Part shown: piece after piece, positions 28,498-37,435 of the stretch
Position numbering within the stretch: position 1 is the stretch's first letter
Layout of the letters: the number at the start of each line of letters is the position of its first letter
Assembly: GCA_021298335.1 (NCBI GenBank)
Contig: JAJTEZ010000002.1
Coordinates: 1-39,290, forward strand
DNA: 39,290 bases
Direction of reading: 5' to 3'
Source of the DNA: Saprospiraceae bacterium
GTDB lineage: Bacteria; Bacteroidota; Bacteroidia; Chitinophagales; Saprospiraceae
Notes under the pieces: generated by a model
Told to the model about the DNA's origin: nothing
The model's input: the letters and a program-made list of their open reading frames with translations, nothing else
Databases searched by the model: none
Translations under genes and position numbers: made by a program

Positions 28498-29547
28498 TTA
28501 TTCATTCAGACCTGCAGACTGTTTTTCTCTTCTGACCAATGCGTTCTCTCTGGATGCGTAATATTCTTTCCTGGATTTTGCCATCTCAACTGCAGTAAAA
28601 ATCGCATTTCGCATAGACTTTTCATCGGCAACATTCAGACCCGCTATATCATAGGCCGTGCCGTGGTCAGGAGAGGTGCGAATAAAACTCAATCCGGCAG
28701 TTACATTCGTACCAAAACCAAAAGAGAGTGCCTTAAAGGGGATCAGACCCTGATCGTGATACATGGCCAATACCCCTTCACACTTTTGCCATTGCTTACT
28801 GCCAAAAAAACCATCCGCAGCAAAGGGACCTGCAACCAGAATTCCCTGCTTTTTCAATTCAATAATGGCAGGTCTGATGATTTTTTCCTCCTCGTCACCC
28901 AGCAATCCGTCATCTGACGCGTGTGGATTTAACCCTAAAACACTAATCACTGGCTTTTCATAGCCAAAATCCTCCACCAGGGCTTTGTACATCAACCTGA
29001 CTTTATCCATGATAAGCTCCTTGGTAATAGTACCTGAAATCTCAGAAACCGGCAAATGGTTTGTCACAAGACCTACTTTCAGACTTTCGCTTATCATCAT
29101 CATCAGACTGTGCTTTTTCTGATCAGCATGCGTAAAAAACTCAGTATGTCCAGGAAAAGGAAACTGAGCAAGGTTCATAGCATGCTTGTTGATAGGGGCA
29201 GTCACTAATGCATCCAGATGTCCGTCTTTCAGGTCTGCCATCGCCTTCTCCAAAGCCATCTGTGCATATTTACCCCCTTCGACCGTGGATTTGCCAAGAC
29301 TAATACTAACATTGTCCTCCCAGCAATTGACCAAATTGTTTTTGCCCTGAATTGCCTGCTTTGCGTTCGATACGGAATGAAAACCCACCTGACTGTCTTT
29401 GACAATATTCTTATGGTATGACAATACCTTGTAGGAGCCATAAATCACTGGTGTGCACAATTCCAACAAGCGAGGGTCAGCAAGTGACTTAATGATCACT
29501 TCCGGTCCTATTCCATTAATATCTCCAACTGTGATTCCTACCTTCAT
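28498..29547 (-). CDS. pdxA: 4-hydroxythreonine-4-phosphate dehydrogenase
   Basis: VGITVGDINGIGPEVIIKSL; ALVTAPINKHAM; FPGHTEFF; VLGLNPHASDDGLLGDEE; AMYHDQGLIPFKAL; IRTSPDHGTAYDIAG. Confidence 0.97.
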   Translation of the reverse strand: MKVGITVGDINGIGPEVIIKSLADPRLLELCTPVIYGSYKVLSYHKNIVKDSQVGFHSVSNAKQAIQGKNNLVNCWEDNVSISLGKSTVEGGKYAQMALEKAMADLKDGHLDALVTAPINKHAMNLAQFPFPGHTEFFTHADQKKHSLMMMISESLKVGLVTNHLPVSEISGTITKELIMDKVRLMYKALVEDFGYEKPVISVLGLNPHASDDGLLGDEEEKIIRPAIIELKKQGILVAGPFAADGFFGSKQWQKCEGVLAMYHDQGLIPFKALSFGFGTNVTAGLSFIRTSPDHGTAYDIAGLNVADEKSMRNAIFTAVEMAKSRKEYYASRENALVRREKQSAGLNE

Positions 29548-29593
29548 AAATATATTTTTAGTTTGTCACCTCGTGTGACTGATTTTTCCAATG

Positions 29594-29601
29594 CAAAGGT
29601 A
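29594..29601 (-). promoter_or_regulatory. candidate -7 element for pdxA
   Basis: Minus-strand TACCTTTG (TAnnTTTG) about 47 nt upstream of the pdxA ATG. Confidence 0.4.
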
Positions 29602-29862
29602 GGAAATTTCATGGACAACTCACTTGGCCCGAAATCACATTCGCACGCACAAGCCTTACATACTGTTTTAAGATCTGACATTGCTGCAGCTTTGAAAAAA
29701 TAAATCATGCAGAAATTTAATGCAATAAAAGACTACATTAGGGTAGGATAAAAATTTATATGGTTCCTTTTTTCTGAGTAAAAGTATTTTGTTGTAATAT
29801 TATCAAAAAATTAAATTGGCAAAAAAGGCCAAATTCATTAATTTTATCACTCTATAAATCTG

Positions 29863-30414
29863 ATGCAGATGAACATAAAAACACTTATTGGCTCCCTGGT
29901 CGGAGGTTTACTGGTCTTTGTTTGGCAATTCATGTCGTGGGCCCTGATCAATATTCACGAAAGTGAACAAAAGTATACCGAAAAACAGGACAGCATCATA
30001 CAATTCCTCTCGCAACAGGGACTGGAAGATGCCACATACATGGTGCCTCGACCTGCTCCGGGAGCAAGTCAACAGGAACAGGAGGCATTCATGACCTCGA
30101 CAACAGGTAAACCGTGGGCGATGATCTCTTATCGCAGCACACAAAGTCATGATATGGCAATGCCAATGATCCGGGGTTTGATTGTTGACATTGTGGCTGT
30201 CTTTTTGCTCTGTTGGCTTCTGGGTAAAATTCCCTCCATCACCATGAGTCAGTCCATCATGGTCTCTTTATGTGTTGCAATGATTGGCTATCTGACCACC
30301 GAATATACGCAATCTATCTGGTTCAGGTTCGGCACAATAGCTCATCTCATTGATGCGGTAGGTTGCTGGACAATCTGCGGTGCCTGGCTGGGCTGGTGGA
30401 TTAACAGAAAATAA
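29863..30414 (+). CDS. hypothetical membrane protein
   Basis: 183 aa with N-terminal TM (LIGSLVGGLLVFVWQFMSWAL) and C-terminal TM segments (GLIVDIVAVFLLCWLLG; IMVSLCVAMIGYLT); followed by a clear terminator. Confidence 0.75.
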   Translation: MQMNIKTLIGSLVGGLLVFVWQFMSWALINIHESEQKYTEKQDSIIQFLSQQGLEDATYMVPRPAPGASQQEQEAFMTSTTGKPWAMISYRSTQSHDMAMPMIRGLIVDIVAVFLLCWLLGKIPSITMSQSIMVSLCVAMIGYLTTEYTQSIWFRFGTIAHLIDAVGCWTICGAWLGWWINRK

Positions 30415-30431
30415 AGCATGGTTCTTTATGC

Positions 30432-30470
30432 AAAGCCGGAATGAAATACTTCCGGCTTTTTTGTTTTTTT
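30432..30470 (+). terminator. Rho-independent terminator
   Basis: AAAGCCGGAA-TGAAATAC-TTCCGGCTTT (perfect 10-bp stem) then TTTGTTTTTTT. Confidence 0.95.
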
Positions 30471-30493
30471 CTGTTGAATTATAAATTCATGAC

Positions 30494-30501
30494 TATTTTT
30501 G
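30494..30501 (+). promoter_or_regulatory. candidate -7 element for the VCBS-GH20-nagX operon
   Basis: TATTTTTG (TAnnTTTG) with TTG at 30474-30476 (17-nt spacing), about 60 nt upstream of ATG 30561. Confidence 0.4.
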
Positions 30502-30560
30502 AAATATAATTCTCAGAAGAAGAAGATGGACGAATCCACCAAGAACCTAAAAAATAGAAC

Positions 30561-33559
30561 ATGAGTATCGACAGCAGAAGTATTCCGGTCCTGGCCATTT
30601 GCACATTAACCATCCTTTGTTTTTCCTGCAAAAAGGAAAAAACACGATTCGAAAAGCTGGAGAGTTCATACACCGGAATTCACTTTGCCAACAGTATATT
30701 GGAGAAGGATTCCTTCAACATTATGCACAACGAATATATGTACAATGGCGGAGGCGTCGGTGTGGGAGATTTGAATCTTGATGGCTTACCGGATCTAATT
30801 TTTACAGGCAATAAAGTCGCTTCCAGAATTTATCTGAATCGTGGGGACATGCACTTCGAAGACATCACTGAAACAGCTATCGGACTGGACAGTAGCCAAT
30901 GGATCAGCGGTGTCGCAATGGCTGATGTCAATGCGGACGGACTGGTGGATTTGTATTTTACTTCCACTACCTCGCGCAATCCTGAATTGAGAAAAAACCA
31001 GCTGTGGATCCACCAGGGCATGGATACTCAGGGAAAACCCAAATTTGAAAACAAGGCTGCAGAATATGGACTGGATGATACGGGCTATGGAGTCCATGCA
31101 GCGTTTCTGGATTATGATCTAGATGGTGTTCGGCCTCGGACTTGCCATCGGAGATGTCAATAAAGACGGCTATCCTGATATTTATGTGTCAAACGATTAT
31201 GTAGCCAATGACATTCTGTATATAAACCAGAAAAACGGTACGTTCAAAAATATGACGAAGGATCTGGTCTCCTATCAATCCCGTTTTTCCATGGGCAACG
31301 ATATGGCAGATATCAATAATGATGCCTTCCAGGACATCATGACTACTGATATGATGCCGGAGTCTTACGGACGAAAAAAGCAGACAATCAATGGAAACAG
31401 CTACAATAACTACGTATACAACGAAAAATACGGCTATGAGCCACAATATGTCAGAAATATGCTGCACGTGCATAATGGCCTGACAAATGGAGAAATGATT
31501 CCATACAGCGAAATCGGGCAAATGGCAGGCATATTTCAGACGGAATGGAGCTGGTCTCCACTATTTGCTGACTATGACAATGATGGTGATAAAGACTTGC
31601 TGGTCACCAATGGCTTTCCCAAAGACCTGACAGATAAGGATTTTACAAATTACAAAGCCCAGGTATATGGCTATCTGGTCGGTGATTATGATATTATCCC
31701 CAAAATACCCATCGTAAAAGTGTCCAATTATGCTTTTGAAAATACAGGAAATCTGAGGTTCAGAGACGTTACAAAAGGCTGGGGAATGTCCATCCCTTCC
31801 TTTTCCAACGGAGCCGCATTTTCAGACCTGGACAATGATGGTGACCTCGATTATATTACCAGCAACATCAATGATCCCGCTTTTGTATACCGGAATCATA
31901 CCATGGAACTCAATCCGGAAAAACATCACTTCCTCAAAATAAAACTGCTGGGAACTCAGCCAAATACACAAGGGCTTGGGGCAAAGGTTTCTGTCTGGAC
32001 AAAAAACGGACAACAATATTTTGAGCAGTTTTTAAGCCGGGGCTACATTTCATCGATTGACCCGGTGATTCATACAGGTCTGGATACGATCAGTACAATC
32101 GATTCAGTCGTGGTCATCTGGCCGGGACACAAAGCCAGATCTGTGATTTATCGAGTCAATGCCGATCAAATGATTGAGATAAAACAATCAGAGGCGAAAT
32201 CACTGCCAGACAGCTGGCTATGGCCGCAGGATGCTCAACCTCTGTTTAGAGCACAGAATGACATCATCAATTACACGCATCTTCAAAGTGATTACATTGA
32301 TTTCTTTCAGATGCAGAATATCCTGCCCCACAAATTTTCACAGGCAGGACCATGTATGGCAAAAGGTGATATCAATGGAGACAGTACAGAAGACCTTATT
32401 GTGGGCGGAAACCTGGAAAGTGCAACAGCAGTATATTTGCAACGCAATGGACAATTGATCCGCGCAGATATACCTGGACTGACAGATATGCCCGCATGCC
32501 TGCAGACAGATATGATCCTGGTTGACATAGACAATGACCAAGATCTGGACCTTTTGTCAGTTTCAGGTGGCTATGCCAACGAAAAAGAAAGTGATTACAG
32601 ACACATTCTTTACCGCAACCAGAAAGGAAAATTTGTGGCAGAAGATTTACCATGTGATCCATTTATTGCATCAGTGGTCAGACAGGCAGACATAGATAAT
32701 GACGGTGATAAGGATATTTTTATAGGAAGCAGGGTCAAACGATCTGCATATTCGATCTGGGAATGACCACCGACGCTCAGTGGGCAGATCTCAATCAGGA
32801 TGGTTGGATGGACCTCATGGTCTCCCGTGAATGGAATACACCCATGCTCCTGCTCAACCAAAAAGGAACTGCATTTTTGCCGGATGCATCTTTGCAAAAG
32901 CGTGAATACTCAGGACTTTGGTACAGCGTTTTGACGGGAGATTTTGACAAGGACGGCGATTCAGATATCGTACTGGGAAATCTGGGACAAAATCACAGAT
33001 TTACAATATCGCCACAATACCCACTGCGCACTTATGCACTGGATATTGACAATAATGGCCAACTGGACCCGATAACGGCAGGTTACTGGCCCGACAGTAC
33101 AGGCGCTATGAAAGAATACCCTGTAAACTATCTGGATGAACTGGCCGCTCAATCACCTTTTTTCAGAAAGAAATTTACCAGTTATACCCAGTTTAGTAAG
33201 TGCACAATGGAAGAAATACTCCAGGGACTGAATGTCGAAAAATCTTCCATGCCAGCAATAAAATGATCAGCTCGGATGTAAATAATGATGGACTTCAGGA
33301 TATCATTATGGCAGGAAATGACCATAGCTACGATGTGTCAACAGGAAATTTTGACGCCTGTAGAGGACTTGTTCTCCTGAATCAGGGAAACCAAAAATTT
33401 GACGTCATCAGGTCTGGTCAAAGTGGATTAAACCTAACCGGACAAGCTGAGTCAATGATGGAATTCAAACTCAACCAGGTTTCCTATCTCTTTGTAGCCA
33501 TAAACCGAAAATCTATAAAAACTTTTCAGATTCACCCACTCGAAACAAAACACCAATGA
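30561..33559 (+). pseudogene. FG-GAP/VCBS repeat (CRTAC1-like) lipoprotein, broken across four reading segments
   Basis: Segments 30561-~31127, ~31121-32757, 32754-~33242 and ~33242-33559 read continuously as one CRTAC1-like protein with gaps: ...HAAFLDYDLDG / VFGLGLAIGDVNKDGYPDIYV...RVKRSAYSI / DLGMTTDAQWADLNQDGWMDL...GLNVEK / ISSDVNNDGLQDIIMAGN. Lipobox LTILCFSC. Confidence 0.88.
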
Positions 33560-36207
33560 CATACACAAATCCAACTGAAAATCGCCGCTCGAACAAAGGG
33601 ATCAGACCAGTACAATGGACACAGCACTTCTTTGTTGTCAGCTCGGCCATACTCCTAAGCATTGTTTGCCTTTCGTGCAAAACGCAAAAAGACAGTTCTT
33701 CACCGCTTTCACAGGTCAGCGTACAATGGGAACTTCTCCAAAACACAGAGGAACCCACTTATGGATCTGAAACACGGTTTATCTTTAGTAACACAGGCAA
33801 GGATACAGTCAGGGGAGGCAATTGGTTTATGGAATACAATATGGATACGTACCTGCCTTCACAAATGGCAGACTCAACTATGGGTATCGTATCACACATC
33901 AACGGTTATGTATTCCACTTTACCCCGGGCACTGCCTTTCAAATTCCTCCAGGTCAATCGGTTGCAGTGAACTATTCAAACAGCAGCCCCATTATCAAAG
34001 CTTCTGCCGGCCCTATCGGAGCATTTTTTGTAGAATCAGACGAATCCGGAAATGAAAGGATCATCACATTGCAAAAGCCTGTTGAAATTCTGGGATACGA
34101 CGACCTTAGCAGGGTATTTCCATCCGAAGAAATCAGGGCAACAGTACCCACTGCTGCAAGCGAATACCAGAAAAACAGCAGTCTGACAAAATTACTTCCG
34201 GAACAAACAGGGCTGATCATTCCTACTCCTCAAACCTGGATCAGATCACAGGGCAATTTCACCATCAATAAAACTACCCTTCTGCAGGTAGAAAAGGGAC
34301 TCGAATCAGAAGCTTCTTATCTGGCGCAGGCCCTGAAAGAACGTTTTGGGATTTCCATTGAAGTCCAGACTTCTCAAAAAGCATCAGAAAAATCCATTTA
34401 CCTGGGTTTTCAACCCACAAAAGCGGGTAAAGGGGACGAAGATTATGAGATACTATGTTCTGAAATGGGAATCCAGGTGCGGGGCAACCAGCCGGCAGGA
34501 GTATTCTATGGCATACAAAGTATGCTGGCAACCATACCTGCGTCTGCCTACGGTACTTCGCAAAATGTGAATGTTCCGGCCATGACTGTCTTTGATACTC
34601 CACGGTTTGCCTATCGTGGTTTTCTGCTCGATGTAGCAAGAAACTTTACCCCTAAAAAAGAACTGCTCAAACTGATAGATCTCCTTGCGATGTACAAGGT
34701 CAACAAACTGAATCTGCGCATCACCGAAGATGAGGGATGGCGTATTGAGATCAAGGGTTTGCCTGAACTGACCCAAATCGGCAGCAGGCGCGGTTACACG
34801 AAAGATTCAAGAAAACATTTACTCACAGCTTTTGGCAGCGGCCCCGATCCCGACTCACCGGGAAACAAGAGTACAGGATATTATACACGGGAAGAGTTTA
34901 AGGAAATTCTAAAATATGCAGCCCAGCGCCATGTGGAAGTCATTCCTGAAGTGTGTTTTCCGAGTCATGCAAGGGCGGCCATCATGGCGATGGAAGCGCG
35001 ATATGATACATATATGAAAAAAGGAGAAAAGGAGAAAGCCGAAGAGTTCAGGCTCATCGATCCCCAGGATACTTCTAGGTATTACTCTGCACAGAAGTTC
35101 CGTGATAACATAGCCTGTGCTGCACGCCCTTCCGTTTATCACTTTTATGAGACGGTCATTAAAGATTTTATAGATATGTATCAGGAGGCAGGGCTGAAAT
35201 TGAAGACGTTCAATACCGGCGGTGACGAGGTACCAAAAGGAGCGTGGTCAGGTTCGCCCATGTGCCTTGACCTGATGAAAACGATGCCCGAAATCAGGGA
35301 TCCTCTTCAATTTCAGGGTTATTTCCTGGGAAAAGCTCTCGAAATTCTGAAAAAGTATGGTTTGCGCACCACAGGTTGGGAAGAAGTCGTCCTGAATAAG
35401 GATAGTCAGGGCAATGTACAGGTAAACCCTAAGTTTATAGGTCAAAATGTGTATCCGCTGGTGTGGGATAATACAGGCAACAACATAGATCTCGGAAACC
35501 GCATTGCAAATGCAGGATATCCTGTCATCCTTTGCAACGTGACAAACCTGTATTTTGACCTTTCCTACACCACAGATCCAACCGAAAAAGGCCTGCACTG
35601 GGGTGGATTTCAGGATGCGATTGATCCTTATGTTCTCACGCCCCTCAACGTTTACAACTCCACCAATTTTGACTGGTTTGGCCGGCTGGGAACTACAGAA
35701 GTACCCTATCCAGGCAAGGAAAGACTCAAAGCCGAAAACAGAAAAAACATCTACGGCTTGCAGGCCCAGCTGTGGAGCGAAACACTTGTTGACGGACCTG
35801 AACAGCTCGAATATTACGTCCTGCCCAAACTCTTTGCCTTTGCAGAAAAGTCGTGGGCTCAGGCACCTGCCTGGGAGGAAGAAACCGATGTACAAAAGAG
35901 AGTGGCTCAGATCCGGACCTCATGGAACGAATTTACCAACCGCATCGGTCAACACGAGATGCCCAGACTGGATCTCATCAACGGAGGCTATGCCTACCGC
36001 ATTCCTTCGCCTGGAGGCACTTTGACGGAAGGCAGACTGTACACCAACGTTTCATTTCCCGGACTGGAAGTGAGGTATACCACTGACGGAAGCGAACCCA
36101 GCGCAACTTCTGCCTTGTGGTCTGAACCTGTTGCTGTCGAGGGTTCCATCCGTATACGCGCTTTTAACAAGAAGGGAAGAGGAGGGAAATCTTTTGTCAT
36201 TCAATAA
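33556..36207 (+). CDS. beta-N-acetylhexosaminidase, glycoside hydrolase family 20
   Basis: 883 aa; YRGFLLDVARNFTPKKELLKLIDLLAMYKVNKLNLRITEDEGWRIEI; catalytic D-E pair in FNTGGDEVPKGAW; N-terminal CHB_HEX-like and C-terminal chitobiase-type domain (YTTDGSEPSATSALWSEP). Start overlaps the upstream stop (ATGA). Confidence 0.95.
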   Translation: MTYTNPTENRRSNKGIRPVQWTQHFFVVSSAILLSIVCLSCKTQKDSSSPLSQVSVQWELLQNTEEPTYGSETRFIFSNTGKDTVRGGNWFMEYNMDTYLPSQMADSTMGIVSHINGYVFHFTPGTAFQIPPGQSVAVNYSNSSPIIKASAGPIGAFFVESDESGNERIITLQKPVEILGYDDLSRVFPSEEIRATVPTAASEYQKNSSLTKLLPEQTGLIIPTPQTWIRSQGNFTINKTTLLQVEKGLESEASYLAQALKERFGISIEVQTSQKASEKSIYLGFQPTKAGKGDEDYEILCSEMGIQVRGNQPAGVFYGIQSMLATIPASAYGTSQNVNVPAMTVFDTPRFAYRGFLLDVARNFTPKKELLKLIDLLAMYKVNKLNLRITEDEGWRIEIKGLPELTQIGSRRGYTKDSRKHLLTAFGSGPDPDSPGNKSTGYYTREEFKEILKYAAQRHVEVIPEVCFPSHARAAIMAMEARYDTYMKKGEKEKAEEFRLIDPQDTSRYYSAQKFRDNIACAARPSVYHFYETVIKDFIDMYQEAGLKLKTFNTGGDEVPKGAWSGSPMCLDLMKTMPEIRDPLQFQGYFLGKALEILKKYGLRTTGWEEVVLNKDSQGNVQVNPKFIGQNVYPLVWDNTGNNIDLGNRIANAGYPVILCNVTNLYFDLSYTTDPTEKGLHWGGFQDAIDPYVLTPLNVYNSTNFDWFGRLGTTEVPYPGKERLKAENRKNIYGLQAQLWSETLVDGPEQLEYYVLPKLFAFAEKSWAQAPAWEEETDVQKRVAQIRTSWNEFTNRIGQHEMPRLDLINGGYAYRIPSPGGTLTEGRLYTNVSFPGLEVRYTTDGSEPSATSALWSEPVAVEGSIRIRAFNKKGRGGKSFVIQ

Positions 36208-36227
36208 GCCACCAAGCAATCTATCAT

Positions 36228-37319
36228 ATGGAAAACCAGCGTTTTATCTCTCTCGATGCCTTCAGAGGCTTTACCATTGCCGCCATGCTACTCGTCAATT
36301 ACCCGGGCAGCTGGGACCATGTATATGCACCCTTGCTCCATGTCCCCTGGAACGGCATCACCCCGACAGACCTGATTTACCCATTTTTTCTGTTTATCGT
36401 AGGAGTCTCCATGACATTATCCTTCAGAAACAGACAAAACACTGAAGCACAATCAAACGCTCTGCTTGTAAAAGTAGTTGTGAGATCGCTGAAAATCTTT
36501 GGTGTAGGCATATTTCTCAACCTATTTCCTGCATTTGACTTCGAAAATCTGCGCATCGCGGGAGTCTTGCAACGCATTGGTGTTGTATACCTGTTTTGCG
36601 GCGTAATCTATCTCTATACCAACTGGAAGCAACAGGCCTATCTCTCCGCAGCACTGCTGGTTGGATACTGGTTGCTCATGACGATAGTGCCGGTGCCGGG
36701 CCTGGGTCAATCCATGCTGGAACCTGGACAAAACCTTGCAGCCTGGGTCGACTCTCAGTTTTTACCAGGAAAAATGTGGCAAGGGACCTGGGATCCCGAA
36801 GGCCTGCTGAGTACGATTCCTGCTTTTGTGACCACTCTTTCCGGTATTCTTGCAGGGCGATACCTGATCTCCCGCCACAATCTCAGTGAACAGGTAAATT
36901 CACTCTTTGTGGCCGGTTTTGTCAGCGTCTGCGCAGGTGCGTTGTGGCATTACCAGTTTCCAATCAATAAAAACCTGTGGACGAGTTCCTATGTGCTGTT
37001 TACTTCAGGACTAGCCACCATGATGCTGGCCACCATGATTTTTATGACAGAAATCAAAGGATACAGAAAATGGACTTCCTTTGGTGTCATCTACGGATCC
37101 AATGCGATTACGGTGTATGTCCTTGCCAGCGTGCTATCATTTTTCTTTTATGAAATGTCACTGGGCGGGAGCAGCCTCAATCAGCACTGGCTCACAATAA
37201 CTACAGACATGGGTATGGCTTCCAAACTGGCCAGCATGATCTACGCACTGGGCTATGTTTTACTGATGTTTTTGCCTGCTTACTACCTCTATAAGCGGCG
37301 CATATTTATCCGACTGTAA
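36228..37319 (+). CDS. NagX/HGSNAT-like acyltransferase family membrane protein (DUF5009-type)
   Basis: RFISLDAFRGFTIAAMLLVNYPGSWDHVYAPLLHVPWNGITPTDLIYPFFLFIVGVSMTLSF; multiple TM helices; NAITVYVLASVLSFFFY. Confidence 0.92.
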   Translation: MENQRFISLDAFRGFTIAAMLLVNYPGSWDHVYAPLLHVPWNGITPTDLIYPFFLFIVGVSMTLSFRNRQNTEAQSNALLVKVVVRSLKIFGVGIFLNLFPAFDFENLRIAGVLQRIGVVYLFCGVIYLYTNWKQQAYLSAALLVGYWLLMTIVPVPGLGQSMLEPGQNLAAWVDSQFLPGKMWQGTWDPEGLLSTIPAFVTTLSGILAGRYLISRHNLSEQVNSLFVAGFVSVCAGALWHYQFPINKNLWTSSYVLFTSGLATMMLATMIFMTEIKGYRKWTSFGVIYGSNAITVYVLASVLSFFFYEMSLGGSSLNQHWLTITTDMGMASKLASMIYALGYVLLMFLPAYYLYKRRIFIRL

Positions 37320-37325
37320 TATTAT

Positions 37326-37379
37326 ATCCACCAAAAGCCGGAACCCAAAAGAAGTTTCGGGATCTGGCTTTTGGTGGAT
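37326..37379. terminator. bidirectional hairpin terminator between convergent genes
   Basis: ATCCACCAAAAGCC (37326-37339) perfectly complementary to GGCTTTTGGTGGAT (37366-37379), with further imperfect pairing inside the loop. Confidence 0.7.
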
Positions 37380-37435
37380 GTACTGACAGGCGGAAGATAG
37401 AGACTGGATGCCGTGATGTTTTAAGCCCTGATTTA

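Noticed and set aside
31107-33270. Introns, inteins or translational bypassing in the VCBS gene
   Set aside because: Those insert extra DNA; here sequence is missing relative to the paralogs.
34274-36200. Antisense ORFs over GH20 (e.g. 35248-35895 minus, 215 aa)
   Set aside because: They lie opposite strongly supported coding sequence and show no recognisable domains; shadow ORFs.
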